Below, one piece after another: positions 17,562 through 26,958 of a DNA stretch of 64,000 bases. Under the pieces are notes generated by a model, which was given only the letters and a program-made list of their open reading frames with translations, did not search any database and was not told the DNA's origin. Numbering within the stretch: the stretch's first letter is position 1; every line of letters starts with the position of its first letter. The stretch is from JALZAQ01 sp038253885. GTDB lineage: Bacteria; Gemmatimonadota; Gemmatimonadetes; Gemmatimonadales; Gemmatimonadaceae. The position numbers and the translations under genes are program-made. The stretch covers positions 1 to 64,000 of the forward strand of contig JBBSGP010000007.1 in assembly GCA_038253885.1 (NCBI GenBank), given 5' to 3'.

Positions 17562-19298
17562 ATGATCCGACCCCCCGTCGTGAGCGCGGCACTGGCCTTC
17601 GCCACGTGCCTGGCAGTGATCGCCCCGCGCGCCGCCGCTCAGCGGGGGCCAGCGGTCGTCGCGCCTCCGCCCGTCCCATCCGCGGATGTCATCGTCACCG
17701 CCGATCGTATCTACACGGTGGATCGCACGCATCCGCTGGCGGAGGCGCTGGCGATCCGCGATGGCCGCATCGTCTTCGCCGGATCGCGTCGCGCGACGCT
17801 CGCTCTCAAGTCCGCCTCCACCCGGATGCTCGACTACGCGGGACGAACGATCGTGCCGGGCATCGTCGACGCGCATGGCCATGTTCTCGGTCTCGGGCAG
17901 GCGCTCCGAAACGTGGACCTGGTCGGTACGTCGTCGTATGAGGAGGTCATCGCGCGCGTCGTCGCGCGGGCCAAGGAGCTGCCGGCCGGAGCGTGGGTGC
18001 TCGGGCGCGGATGGGACCAGAACCAGTGGGGGGACACGCGCTTCCCCACCCACGAAGCGCTCTCCCGCGCGGTGCCCGCGAACCCGGTGGCGCTCACCCG
18101 GGTGGATGGGCACGCGACGCTCGCGAACGCGAAGGCGATGAGCCTCGCGGGCGTCACGGCCGCGACCAAGGATCCGGCCGGTGGACGGATCGTGCGTCTT
18201 CCCGGCGGTGAGCCGTCCGGCGTCTTCGTCGACAACGCACAGGGGCTGATCGGTCGAGTGGTGCCGGCGGCGACCGCGGGCGAGACGAAGCGAGATCTGG
18301 TTCGGGCGATCGCCGAGTGCAATCGGTGGGGGCTGGTGGGAGTGCACGACGCCGGAGCATCGGCCGACGAGATCCGTGTCTACGAGGAGATCGCGAAGGA
18401 GGGCGGGCTCAATCTGCGCCTGTACGTGATGTTGGGCGATGATGCACGCGGCGCCGAGAGCGTCGGCCGCCAGATGGCCGAATGGTTCTCGCGTGGGCCA
18501 CAGAGCGGACTCTACGACGGCCGGCTCTGGGTGCGCAGCGTCAAGCTCTACATGGATGGCGCGCTGGGATCGCGCGGAGCGGCGCTGCTGGATCCCTACA
18601 GCGATGACCCGGGCAACAGCGGCCTTCTCGTGTCCACCCCCCCGCACATCCGATCGGTGGCGGTCGAGGCGCTGAGACACGGCTTCCAGGTGAACGTCCA
18701 CGCCATCGGGGATCGGGCGAATCGGCTGGTGCTCGACGCGTTCGAGTCTGCGCTCCAGGAGGTGCCGGTTGCCGATCACCGCTTTCGCGTCGAGCACGCG
18801 CAGATCATCGAGCACAGCGACATCCCGCGGTTCGCTCGGCTCGGCGTCATCCCGTCGATGCAGGCCGTTCACCAGACGAGCGACATGTACTGGGCCGGAG
18901 CACGACTCGGGACCGGCCGGCTGTACGGCGCCTACGCGTGGCGGTCGCTGATCGATGCCGGCAGCATCATCCCGAACGGCAGCGACTTTCCGGTGGAGGC
19001 GGTGAACCCCCTGCTCTCGTTTCACTCCGCCGTCAGCCGGGAGGATGCGCACGACTGGCCCCCCGGCGGCTGGCATCCGGAGCAGCGGATGACCCGAGAG
19101 GAGGCGCTCGAATCGATGACTCTCTGGCCCGCGACGGCGGCCTTTCAGGAGGAGGTGATGGGATCACTCTCTCCGGGCAAGTACGCTGATTTCGTCGTGC
19201 TGGACCAGGACATCATGCGCGTGGCGTCGAGCCAGATCCTCCAGACTCAGGTTGTCGCCACGTGGATCGGGGGGAAGGCGGTATACGAGCGGCGCTAG
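17562..19298 (+). CDS. exported amidohydrolase (amidohydrolase-3, YtcJ-like)
   Basis: The 578-residue enzyme has a signal peptide (AALAFATCLAVIAPRAAAQ) and then a YtcJ-type metal-dependent hydrolase fold. IVPGIVDAHGHVLGLG carries the H-x-H metal pair of the TIM barrel, VNVHAIGDRANR a further His, and FRVEHAQII another. The insert with WDQNQWGDTRFPTHEALSRAVP and RVDGHATLANAKAM is typical of the amidohydrolase-3 group. Members hydrolyse N-acyl or cyclic amides, but the substrate here is unknown. It follows the Hcp-like gene by four bases, so both are probably in one transcript and both products leave the cytoplasm. Confidence 0.9.
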   Translation: MIRPPVVSAALAFATCLAVIAPRAAAQRGPAVVAPPPVPSADVIVTADRIYTVDRTHPLAEALAIRDGRIVFAGSRRATLALKSASTRMLDYAGRTIVPGIVDAHGHVLGLGQALRNVDLVGTSSYEEVIARVVARAKELPAGAWVLGRGWDQNQWGDTRFPTHEALSRAVPANPVALTRVDGHATLANAKAMSLAGVTAATKDPAGGRIVRLPGGEPSGVFVDNAQGLIGRVVPAATAGETKRDLVRAIAECNRWGLVGVHDAGASADEIRVYEEIAKEGGLNLRLYVMLGDDARGAESVGRQMAEWFSRGPQSGLYDGRLWVRSVKLYMDGALGSRGAALLDPYSDDPGNSGLLVSTPPHIRSVAVEALRHGFQVNVHAIGDRANRLVLDAFESALQEVPVADHRFRVEHAQIIEHSDIPRFARLGVIPSMQAVHQTSDMYWAGARLGTGRLYGAYAWRSLIDAGSIIPNGSDFPVEAVNPLLSFHSAVSREDAHDWPPGGWHPEQRMTREEALESMTLWPATAAFQEEVMGSLSPGKYADFVVLDQDIMRVASSQILQTQVVATWIGGKAVYERR

Positions 19299-19311
19299 CG
19301 CGGACCCGGCG

Positions 19312-20817
19312 TCAGGGTTCGCTCACCGGGGTCACGCCCTTTCTTCTCAGCATCTCCCACGACGCGGCACCACGGATGTCCTTCTCCTTGTCCTTGAGCA
19401 AGCGGGCAAGAACCGCGCGCGTGGCTGCCGAGTCGATCTCTCCCAGGGCGTGGACGGCCGCTACGCGCACGGTCGGCGACCGGCGAAGAGCTTTACGCTC
19501 ACCGGTCGCGATCTCGATCAGGCGCTCGGCGACATCGGCCCCGCCGAGCCGGCCGAGAATCGTCACCACGGCGATCTGAACGGCGGGGTCCCTCTCTCGC
19601 TCCAACGAGCCGAGCAGCGCCGGCACAGCCGCTGCGCGACGCCCGTTGGTCATCGCGTCCGACGCGCCGTCGCGCGTCTCCTTGGTGGCGTCGCGGAGCG
19701 CGGTTCGCAGATGCCTCGCCGCACCAGGGGTACCCAGCTTGGCCAGCGCGGCCGAGGCGGCCGCCCGCACGCGGTGGTCCTTGTGCTCGAGCAGTCGCGC
19801 CAACGCCGACTCTCCTTCGGCCGCTCCGAGGAGACCGAGCAGGTTGGCCGCGTTGCGCGCCACGTACCAGCGATCATCGCCTACCATGTGGAGCAGCGTC
19901 GGCACGGCGGACCGCAGATTGATCAGCGAATCGAAGTAGACGCGGCGATCCGGTATCGACGCCGCCGCAACGAGCGCCTCCACGAGCGCTTCCGCCCCGT
20001 CTTCGTCGGCCCGGGCAATGATCGCCATGCACTCGGCGTAGCTCTCCTTGCGCCGAGGCAGCAGCGATGCCACACACTTGAGAAGGAAAGGCGTCAGCAC
20101 CCGCCGCAGCGACATCGCGAATTGGCGCCGGCGGACAGGATCCGCGGCGTTGCTCTCCCGATGGATGATGCCATGCACTAACTCGGTGACGAGGTCGGCG
20201 CGCTGCTTTCGCGCTGACTCCGTGGCGAGACGCACCAGCGACTCGAGGTTCTTGACCAGCTCGCCGGTGGAGCGCGACTCATCCAGCTCCCGGAAATGCT
20301 CGGTCTTATGCGGACCTGAATCGCTGGAGGTGAGGTTCGCCTCCGCACTCCGTTGCGATCTCGCCGATGGGGACGGCGACGTCGCGGGTGGAGTCGGCGG
20401 GACGGGAGGAGCCGGACCCGACGTCTTGTCGGTCACCAGCCGGACCCCTCTGACCTCGAGCGCATCCAGCCGTGCCGCTGCGGCGCGACCCCCGTCTCCG
20501 GGCTTGGGGGCGGTTGCCAGGAGTTGAGCGACCGCGATGATCTCGCTCAGCGTCGCGGCGGGATCGATGATCACCTCTGCCAAGGAATGTCCGATCAGCT
20601 GCGCGGCGAGGTCCTGCGCACCCCCGAACGCCTGCTCTGGCACCGAGCCGTCGACGCAGAGCTGCCAGTCACGTGTGCCGAGCGCCACGCTGCTACCGCG
20701 TCGGATGCGCATCATCGCGGTGAGAGTGGACAGCTGCGCGTCGTGGTCCCTCGGCTCGAACAGCAGAAGCCAGACGAGGCGAGCCAGATGCCGGGTAAAG
20801 CTCAGCGAAGCGATCAT
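19312..20817 (-). CDS. HEAT-repeat protein
   Basis: The 501-residue protein has no signal peptide. The N-terminal 120 residues form an alpha/beta region of unknown type. A Pro/Ser-rich linker (about 130-160) follows. From about 190 to 500 the protein consists of helical HEAT-type repeats with recurring segments such as VPTLLHMVGDDRWYVARNAANLLGLLG and HKDHRVRAAASAALAKLG, ending in a basic tail. HEAT arrays serve as protein-binding scaffolds, and no catalytic motif was seen. It lies 40 bases downstream of the ECF transporter ATPase gene on the same strand and may be its last co-transcribed gene, though no functional link is known. Confidence 0.85.
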   Translation of the reverse strand: MIASLSFTRHLARLVWLLLFEPRDHDAQLSTLTAMMRIRRGSSVALGTRDWQLCVDGSVPEQAFGGAQDLAAQLIGHSLAEVIIDPAATLSEIIAVAQLLATAPKPGDGGRAAAARLDALEVRGVRLVTDKTSGPAPPVPPTPPATSPSPSARSQRSAEANLTSSDSGPHKTEHFRELDESRSTGELVKNLESLVRLATESARKQRADLVTELVHGIIHRESNAADPVRRRQFAMSLRRVLTPFLLKCVASLLPRRKESYAECMAIIARADEDGAEALVEALVAAASIPDRRVYFDSLINLRSAVPTLLHMVGDDRWYVARNAANLLGLLGAAEGESALARLLEHKDHRVRAAASAALAKLGTPGAARHLRTALRDATKETRDGASDAMTNGRRAAAVPALLGSLERERDPAVQIAVVTILGRLGGADVAERLIEIATGERKALRRSPTVRVAAVHALGEIDSAATRAVLARLLKDKEKDIRGAASWEMLRRKGVTPVSEP

Positions 20818-20857
20818 CGATTCATCGGGAATGGACAGTCCACCGAGCCACGCTCGG

Positions 20858-22333
20858 TCAACGCATCGGATGAGGAGCGGCGACCTGCCCCTCGCGAGAG
20901 ACGAGTCGCCCTCCCTCCAGGGTCACGGCGCTGTCGCAGGTGGCGCGGGCGAACCGGAGATCGTGCGTGATCACGACGGCCGCACCACGCCCGCGTTGAA
21001 GCTCCACTGCGCAAGCGAGATGCGCCCTGCCGTCGGCATCCTGCCCCGCCGTCGGCTCATCGAGGATGAGCAGCGGCGGCCGTGCGGACAGGGCGGCCGC
21101 GATGGCCAGGCGCCGCTGCGCTTGCGGTGAGAGATCCCCCGGGTGACACGTGTCAGAGTCGAGCAACCCCACCGCCTCGAGTGCCTCCGAGGCACTCCTC
21201 CTCGAGTCGGCTTCACTGAGACCGAGCGCGCGCGGACCGAAGAGCACCTCCTCCATCACGGAGCGGCAGAACAGCTGCCGGGATGGATCCTGAAAGACCA
21301 GACCCACGGAACGCGCCCGCTGCTCCACCGCGAGGTCATTCAGCAGCGCGCCATCCACCCGAACGCTGCCCGCCGTCGCTTCCACCAGTCCGATGATGGC
21401 TCGCGCGAGCGTGCTCTTGCCGGCTCCGTTGTGGCCCAGCCAGGCCATCGCCGTCCCGCGCGGGACGGCGAGGGTGATCGAGTGGAGAACCTCCCGTCCG
21501 GGATAGCCGGCGGTGAGATTCGCGACATCGAGGACGGGCTGGCCTGCGGAGGGGGGAGCCGCTCGCCGCCCCGGCGCGTGCTGCGTCTCCACACCCGCCG
21601 GCGCTCCGAGCCGCGCATCGAGGGGAGGCCACCTGTCCAGGAGCTCCGCGGGCGATCCCTCGGCGAGCACTCGCCCGTCGGCGAGTACCACCAGCCGCGT
21701 CGCGAGCTCACGCACGAGCTCCAGGTTCTGCTCGGCGATCAGGATGGTACGACCCTGCGATGCGAGCGTACGAAGAGCCGCCACGAAGTCACGTGCCGCG
21801 TCCGGATCGAGCTGAGCCGTTGGCTCATCCAGGACGAGCAGCGGCGACTCGAGCGCGAGCGCCGAGGCGAGGGCTACTCGCTGCAGCTCGCCCCCGGAGA
21901 GCTGGGTCGGAATTCGCTCGCCGAGAGGCACGGCCGACGCGAGCCCGAGAGCTCGTTCGACGCGATCGATGATCGTCGCTGTGGCACACCCCTGATTCTC
22001 CGGACCCACGGCGACCTCCTCGCGCACCGTTCCTCCCCCGCCTAGCTCGGTGAGCTGTGTCCACGGGTTGGAGAACACCAGTGCCGCCGGCGGTCTGCCC
22101 CTCTCCGCATGATCGACATGCCCTTCGATCACTCCTCCGGCCGCCTCGAGCAAGCCGGCGGCAGCCAGGCACAGCGTCGTCTTTCCCGCGCCGACATGTC
22201 CGACGATACCCACGATCTGCCCGTGGAGGATTTCGAGGTTGACGTCTCTCAGAGCGTCAGGACCCGTACCGTAGCGTGCACGACGGATGCGAATCGACAG
22301 AGCGGACGGAGACGGGGAAGCGGATGCGATCAC
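20858..22333 (-). CDS. ECF transporter energizing ATPase, two ABC domains fused
   Basis: In ECF transporters two ATPases (A and A') drive uptake of a vitamin or metal. Here both are in one 491-residue chain. Domain one has Walker A at 45-52 (GHVGAGKT), signature LSGGELQR and Walker B LLVLDEPTAQLD. Domain two has Walker A at 300-307 (GHNGAGKS) and Walker B LLILDEPTAGQD, but its signature is LSPQAQRR (401-408), lacking the usual Gly-Gly, so one of the two ATP sites may be weakened. The GTG start overlaps the T-subunit stop as GTGA, which fixes the start and implies translational coupling. The longer open frame upstream is a shadow of the T and S genes. Confidence 0.92.
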   Translation of the reverse strand: MIASASPSPSALSIRIRRARYGTGPDALRDVNLEILHGQIVGIVGHVGAGKTTLCLAAAGLLEAAGGVIEGHVDHAERGRPPAALVFSNPWTQLTELGGGGTVREEVAVGPENQGCATATIIDRVERALGLASAVPLGERIPTQLSGGELQRVALASALALESPLLVLDEPTAQLDPDAARDFVAALRTLASQGRTILIAEQNLELVRELATRLVVLADGRVLAEGSPAELLDRWPPLDARLGAPAGVETQHAPGRRAAPPSAGQPVLDVANLTAGYPGREVLHSITLAVPRGTAMAWLGHNGAGKSTLARAIIGLVEATAGSVRVDGALLNDLAVEQRARSVGLVFQDPSRQLFCRSVMEEVLFGPRALGLSEADSRRSASEALEAVGLLDSDTCHPGDLSPQAQRRLAIAAALSARPPLLILDEPTAGQDADGRAHLACAVELQRGRGAAVVITHDLRFARATCDSAVTLEGGRLVSREGQVAAPHPMR

Positions 22334-23112
22334 CAGGGCAGCCACGATTGCGGCACGAGTCGCCAGAGGATCAGCGCGAGCGAGGCTGCCCAGAGAACGA
22401 GGCGAAGGACTCGCTCGACGCGCGGATCGTCCACCGGCGTGAGCGCCGTGCGCCGGCGGCGCGGATCGAAGGCGCGGGCCTCGAGTGCCAGAGCGCGCTC
22501 CTCGGATTCCACCACCAGAGAGACAGCCAGCGGACCGACGAGGGGTAGCAGGGCCCGGAGCCGCCCCGCCGCTCCGCGGTGCACGCGCAGTCCCCGACAT
22601 CGCTGGGCGTCGAGCACTTCGCCCGCGCGCCGGCGTGCCTGCGGCACGGCTTCGAGGGACGCGACGATCACGTACGCGCCCCAGGCGGGCAGCCCCCGAT
22701 CGGCCAGCGCGCGCGTGAGCCGCCGAGGCTGGATGCCGGCGATCACCCAGCCGAGAGCCGCCACACAGGCGGCGAGGCGAAGCGCGAACGCGGCTGCATC
22801 CCACAATGCCGTGGACGTGATGCGGAGCGGACCGGCATGAAGAAGGTCCGTTCCCTCGACCGAGCCCGAAGAAGCCAGGGCAGGCGGTGCGATCACGCTC
22901 ATGAGGAGCAGGATGAGCAGCGACGGCAGCGCGACCGAGAGCGCCAGACGGAGCGGAGCGCGACCGACACCGCTCACCGCGGCGAGGACAAGGGACGCGG
23001 CCACCGCCACCGGGGCGCTCCACGGTGGAGGTCCCGCGTAGGCAATCACGATGAGCAGGACCGCCGCCGCCAATGGCGTGAGCGGATTCCACCGATCGAG
23101 CCGCCCGCTCAC
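22330..23112 (-). CDS. ECF transporter T component (EcfT-like)
   Basis: The 260-residue membrane protein has about five to six hydrophobic segments, starting with NPLTPLAAAVLLIVIAYAG. Its C-terminal half contains two short Ala-Arg-Gly type coupling helices (VLDAQRCRGLRV and ALALEARAFDPR), the A-R-G-like motifs with which T components dock onto the two ATPases. It transmits ATP hydrolysis to the substrate-binding S component. Its GTG start overlaps the stop of the S gene, and its stop overlaps the ATPase start, so the three genes form one coupled unit. Confidence 0.88.
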   Translation of the reverse strand: MSGRLDRWNPLTPLAAAVLLIVIAYAGPPPWSAPVAVAASLVLAAVSGVGRAPLRLALSVALPSLLILLLMSVIAPPALASSGSVEGTDLLHAGPLRITSTALWDAAAFALRLAACVAALGWVIAGIQPRRLTRALADRGLPAWGAYVIVASLEAVPQARRRAGEVLDAQRCRGLRVHRGAAGRLRALLPLVGPLAVSLVVESEERALALEARAFDPRRRRTALTPVDDPRVERVLRLVLWAASLALILWRLVPQSWLPW

Positions 23113-23690
23113 GAGCGGCTCTCGCTCGAGGAGGGGGGGGCGCTGGCCGCGCGCGCAAATCGGCCGGTGATCCGTGCCGGGAGCCGGGTGATGAGAAGTG
23201 CCACGAGAGCGAAGGACAGACCCTTGTCCACGATGTCGGTGGAGATGCTGGCGACGCCGGCCGCGAGCGCGAGTGGAAGGTGGAGTGCTCGCAGGGTGAT
23301 CGTCACCAGACCGGTTCCGCTCGCGGTGGCTCCGCCGAACAGTCCGATGACGATCGGCACCGACGTCGATCCCGCCGCGACACCCACCAGCATGCCAGCG
23401 GGAATCGCCCATCCGAGCGAACGGAAGGCGCCCAGCCGGGATGCCACACCGGCGAGAGCACCGATGACAAGCGTGACCGGGATGAAGGCGAAAAAAGTGG
23501 GCGAGGAGAGCAGCCCGAGCACGACGTTGCCGGCGGCGCCGGTGATCATCCCCGCCCACGGTCCGGCGAGCGCGGCGACAAGCACGGTGCCGACTGAATC
23601 CAGAAACACCGGCAGCTTGAGCGCGGCCACGACGGCGCCGAGGGCCAGGTTGAGCGCGACCGCGCGCGGAATGAGAGCGAGGGCGAGCAT
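23109..23690 (-). CDS. ECF transporter S component, substrate unknown
   Basis: The 193-residue protein has about six transmembrane segments. IPRAVALNLALGAVVAALKLPVFLDSVGTVLVAALAGPW is the A-x-x-x-A-type helix and first membrane part expected of an ECF substrate-binding subunit, which captures the vitamin or metal. No substrate-specific motif and no adjacent biosynthetic gene or riboswitch is seen, so specificity stays open. The ATG at 23690 was chosen because the upstream part of the open frame lacks hydrophobic or conserved character and lies in the promoter region of the divergent M28 gene. Its stop overlaps the T-component start. Confidence 0.82.
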   Translation of the reverse strand: MLALALIPRAVALNLALGAVVAALKLPVFLDSVGTVLVAALAGPWAGMITGAAGNVVLGLLSSPTFFAFIPVTLVIGALAGVASRLGAFRSLGWAIPAGMLVGVAAGSTSVPIVIGLFGGATASGTGLVTITLRALHLPLALAAGVASISTDIVDKGLSFALVALLITRLPARITGRFARAASAPPSSSESRS

Positions 23691-23767
23691 GGGCGGATGT
23701 CGCGTGGCGGCGGGACGCACAGGCGGATAACATACGTGCGACGCGCCTTCTCCCACCACTCGAGTCA

Positions 23768-25054
23768 ATGTCCCGTTCGCCGGCGACCGCAGTCATTGCT
23801 CTGTGCTTTCTGGGGGCGTGCCGGGTAGGCGGCTCCTCCTTCACGGCGTCCGGGTCCTCTCACGCCGACTCCTCCGCCATCCGGCGGGACATCGCGTATC
23901 TGTCGAGCGACGCGCTGGAAGGTCGCGGCACCGGCACTCCGGGGAACGACAGCGCTGCCGCCTACATCGCGCAGCGGTACGCGGCCCTCGGTCTGCGACC
24001 GGCCGAGCCGGCGTTCCTCCAGCACTTCAGTGCGCGCTCGGTCGCCGCCATGAACGCCGGCATCGCGAGCGCGCTCCCGACGCAGAACGTCGTCGCGATC
24101 CTGCGCGGCAGCGACCCTCGGCTGGCCGGACAGTATGTGGTTCTTGGCGCTCACTTCGACCATCTCGGCCGCTCCAGCTTCGGCGCCCTCGACCAGGAGG
24201 CGGTGACCGCCATTCGTCATGGCGCCGACGACAACGCGTCCGGTACCGCGGCGGTGCTGGAGCTCGGCCGGTTGCTCGCCCGGCATCCACCCAGGCGCTC
24301 GGTGGTGCTCGCCAATTTCACCGGGGAGGAGCTCGGGCTGCTGGGATCGCAGTACTTCGTGGATCATTCGCCGGTGCCACTCGACAGCGTGGTGGCGATG
24401 CTCAATTTCGACATGGTGGGTCGGCTGCGAAGCGGTCGACTGCTCGTGTATGGCGTCGCCACCGCCACCGAGCTGCCGGCTATCGTGCACGACGCCAACG
24501 TCGCAACCCCGCTGGATCTGAAGGCTCTCGGCGACGGCTACGGCCCTTCCGACCACAGCTCCTTCTACGCTCGTGGGATACCCGTGCTGCACTTCTTCAC
24601 CGACCTACACGAGGATTATCACCGGGCGAGTGACGTGGTGGATCGAATCCAGGCCGGCGGTGAAGCGCGGGTCGTGGATTACGCCGAGCGTGTCACGCGC
24701 TCCATCGCGGACCGACCGGCGCGTCTCACGTTCGTGCGCAGCGCGGTCGTGAGCACCGCCTCGTCGGGGAGCGGCAGCGGTTACGGTCCCTACTTTGGCT
24801 CGATCCCGGACATGGCCGCAGCGGATGTGCCCGGTGTCCGGGTCACGGGCGTGCGTGCCGGCAGTCCAGCGGACCGGGCAGGGCTTCTGGCCGGCGACGT
24901 CATCGTCGAGTTCGGCGGCACCCCGGTGAAGGACCTGTACGCGTACACCGACGCTCTGCGCGCCCATAAAGTGGGTGACGTCGTGCCGGTGGTGGTGACA
25001 CGCGATGGACGGCGTGTCACGCTCACCGCCACGCTCGAGGCGCGGAAGGAGTGA
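23768..25054 (+). CDS. M28-family metallopeptidase lipoprotein with PDZ domain
   Basis: The 428-residue protein has a lipoprotein signal (lipid Cys18), then an M28 aminopeptidase domain with the dizinc ligand set: His129 in GAHFDH, Asp154/Asp155 in GADDNASG, Glu187/Glu188 in TGEELG, Asp in NFDMVGR and a final His in DYHRASD. It would release N-terminal residues from peptides at the cell surface or in the periplasm. A C-terminal PDZ domain (about 340-425, with GVRVTGVRAGSPADRAGLLAGD) may guide substrates. It is divergent from the ECF transporter operon across a 77-bp gap. Confidence 0.93.
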   Translation: MSRSPATAVIALCFLGACRVGGSSFTASGSSHADSSAIRRDIAYLSSDALEGRGTGTPGNDSAAAYIAQRYAALGLRPAEPAFLQHFSARSVAAMNAGIASALPTQNVVAILRGSDPRLAGQYVVLGAHFDHLGRSSFGALDQEAVTAIRHGADDNASGTAAVLELGRLLARHPPRRSVVLANFTGEELGLLGSQYFVDHSPVPLDSVVAMLNFDMVGRLRSGRLLVYGVATATELPAIVHDANVATPLDLKALGDGYGPSDHSSFYARGIPVLHFFTDLHEDYHRASDVVDRIQAGGEARVVDYAERVTRSIADRPARLTFVRSAVVSTASSGSGSGYGPYFGSIPDMAAADVPGVRVTGVRAGSPADRAGLLAGDVIVEFGGTPVKDLYAYTDALRAHKVGDVVPVVVTRDGRRVTLTATLEARKE

Positions 25055-25083
25055 CACCCGGAATGCCAGCGGCCTGAGCAGGC

Positions 25084-25989
25084 ATGGCGCTGCACGCCTG
25101 GAGCTCGGCGCGATACGGCATCCCCCTTCCTCCGGGCCATCGATTCCCCATCGAGAAGTACGCGTTGCTGCGTGAGCAGGTTCTGGCCGAGGGAACGGTC
25201 GCGCCGACACGGCTGCACGACCCCGAGCGTGTGCGCATCGATGAGCTTCAGCTGGTTCACACGGCGGACTACGTTCGACGATTCACGGGAGGCCAGCTAT
25301 CCTCGGCGGAGGTACGGGCGATCGGCTTCCCCTGGTCATCGCATCTGGTGGAGCGCTCTCTACGCGCCGCTGGCGGCACCGTCGCGGCCGCGCGCGCGGC
25401 GCTGGATCTCGGGATTGCAATGAATCTCGCGGGCGGGACTCACCACGCCTTCCCCGACCACGGTGAGGGTTTCTGCGTCTTCAACGACGTGGCGATAGCG
25501 ATTCGCGCGCTACAGGTGGAGCGGCGCATCGCTCGCGCCGCGGTGATCGACCTCGATGTGCATCAGGGAAACGGGACCCATACCGTTTTCGCTGGGGATG
25601 CGAGCGTGTTCACCTTCAGCATGCACGGCCGCCGGAACTACCCCTTCCGCAAGGTCGCCGGCAACCTGGATGTGGAGCTCGAGGACGGCACCACCGATGC
25701 GCCCTACCTCGACCGGCTGGCGGAAGTCCTCCCTGGCGTGCTCGCGGCCGCTCGGCCCGGGCTGGTGGTCTACCTCGCGGGCGCGGATCCGCACGAGGGC
25801 GACCGGCTCGGGCGGCTGCGCCTTACGTTCGAGGGCCTGGCGCGGCGTGACGCACTGGTGCTGGAGAGCTGTCGCGAGGTCGGCATCCCGGTCGCGATCA
25901 CGATCTCGGGCGGCTACGGCCGCTCGATCGCCGACACGGTCGCCATCCATGCGCGGACGGCGCGCATCGCGGCCGCAATGCAGCCTTGA
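25084..25989 (+). CDS. histone deacetylase-family (acetoin utilization-type) deacetylase
   Basis: The 301-residue protein is a zinc-dependent deacylase of the arginase/deacetylase fold, like HDAC class IV and bacterial AcuC-like proteins. The His-His pair is in GGTHHAFPDHG. Zinc ligands are Asp158 and His160 in DLDVHQGNGT and Asp235 in GADPHEGDRLG, followed by GGYGR near the C-terminus. Possible substrates include acetylated lysines or acetylated small amines; nothing nearby decides this. It is cytoplasmic, 29 bases after the M28 gene and three bases before the alpha/beta hydrolase gene. Confidence 0.93.
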   Translation: MALHAWSSARYGIPLPPGHRFPIEKYALLREQVLAEGTVAPTRLHDPERVRIDELQLVHTADYVRRFTGGQLSSAEVRAIGFPWSSHLVERSLRAAGGTVAAARAALDLGIAMNLAGGTHHAFPDHGEGFCVFNDVAIAIRALQVERRIARAAVIDLDVHQGNGTHTVFAGDASVFTFSMHGRRNYPFRKVAGNLDVELEDGTTDAPYLDRLAEVLPGVLAAARPGLVVYLAGADPHEGDRLGRLRLTFEGLARRDALVLESCREVGIPVAITISGGYGRSIADTVAIHARTARIAAAMQP

Positions 25990-25992
25990 CGG

Positions 25993-26952
25993 ATGCGCGC
26001 CTCACCGGTATCTCGGAGCATCCCTCACTCTGCTCCCCCTCCCGGCCGCGTGCCCGCTCCCATTCCCCTTCCCACTCCGCGCGACGATGGGTTCACCGGC
26101 ACGACGCAGAGACCCCTCTACTGGGCGCGCTACGGAGCGACTGGAGCGCCGCGTCTGCTCGTGCTGCACGGCGGGCCGGGTGCGCACCACGACTATCTCC
26201 TTCCGCAGCTGCTCCGACTGTCCGACCGCTACGAGCTGGTGTTCTACGACCAGCGCGGTGGAGGACGGTCGCGCACCGATGTTCGCGAGACGATCGGCTG
26301 GCGCACACATGTTGCCGACCTCGCCGCCGTCATCGGCGAGCTGGGCCTCGAGCCGCTCTCACTTGTCGGCTATTCCTGGGGCGGGCTGCTGGCAATGCTC
26401 TACGCGATCGAGGCTGCCGAGTCCGTCGCTTTGCCGTCGCCGGAGCGACTCGTCCTCATCGACCCGGCGCCGGCGACCCGCGACCATCGGCGCGCCTTCG
26501 AGAGCGAGCTTGCGCGGCGGCAGGCTGCACCCGCAATCCAGGCCATGCGCCATGAGCTGGCCAGATCGGGACTCCGCGAGCGAGACCCAGCAGCCTTTCG
26601 CCAACGGCAGTTCGAGATCGGCGTCGCTGGCTATTTTGCGGATCCCCGCAGGGCAGCCGATCTCACTCCCTTTCGCGTGATGGGTCGCGTGCAGCAATCG
26701 GTGTGGGCGAGCCTGGGCGAGTTCGATCTCCGGCCGGCGCTCGGGTCAATCCGGATGCCGACTCTCATTCTCCATGGACGGCAGGATCCGATCCCGCTCG
26801 CATCATCGGAGGAGATCGCTCGGAGCATCCCGAATGCGCGGCTCGTCGTGCTGGAGGATTCCGGGCACGTGCCCTACGTCGAGGCGGAGGTTGCCCTCTT
26901 TCACACCATTCGTCGTTTTCTCGACGAGACCGCGCAGCGGGCCATCGCCTGA
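25993..26952 (+). CDS. alpha/beta hydrolase, proline iminopeptidase-like
   Basis: This 319-residue enzyme has the fold and signatures of the S33 family: oxyanion loop LVLHGGPGAHHDYL, YDQRGGGRS, nucleophile elbow GYSWGG, catalytic Asp in LHGRQDPIP and His in DSGHVPYVE. S33 peptidases cleave N-terminal proline, but related hydrolases act on esters, so the substrate is uncertain. The first 30 residues are Pro-rich and lack a hydrophobic core, so a signal peptide is unlikely. It follows the deacetylase gene by three bases and precedes an unknown gene by six, which suggests an operon. Confidence 0.9.
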   Translation: MRASPVSRSIPHSAPPPGRVPAPIPLPTPRDDGFTGTTQRPLYWARYGATGAPRLLVLHGGPGAHHDYLLPQLLRLSDRYELVFYDQRGGGRSRTDVRETIGWRTHVADLAAVIGELGLEPLSLVGYSWGGLLAMLYAIEAAESVALPSPERLVLIDPAPATRDHRRAFESELARRQAAPAIQAMRHELARSGLRERDPAAFRQRQFEIGVAGYFADPRRAADLTPFRVMGRVQQSVWASLGEFDLRPALGSIRMPTLILHGRQDPIPLASSEEIARSIPNARLVVLEDSGHVPYVEAEVALFHTIRRFLDETAQRAIA

Positions 26953-26958
26953 GGACTC

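Noticed and set aside
23691..23767. Possible cobalamin or thiamine riboswitch in front of the ECF transporter genes
   Set aside because: The gap is only 77 bases and no B12 box, thi box or long stem was found.
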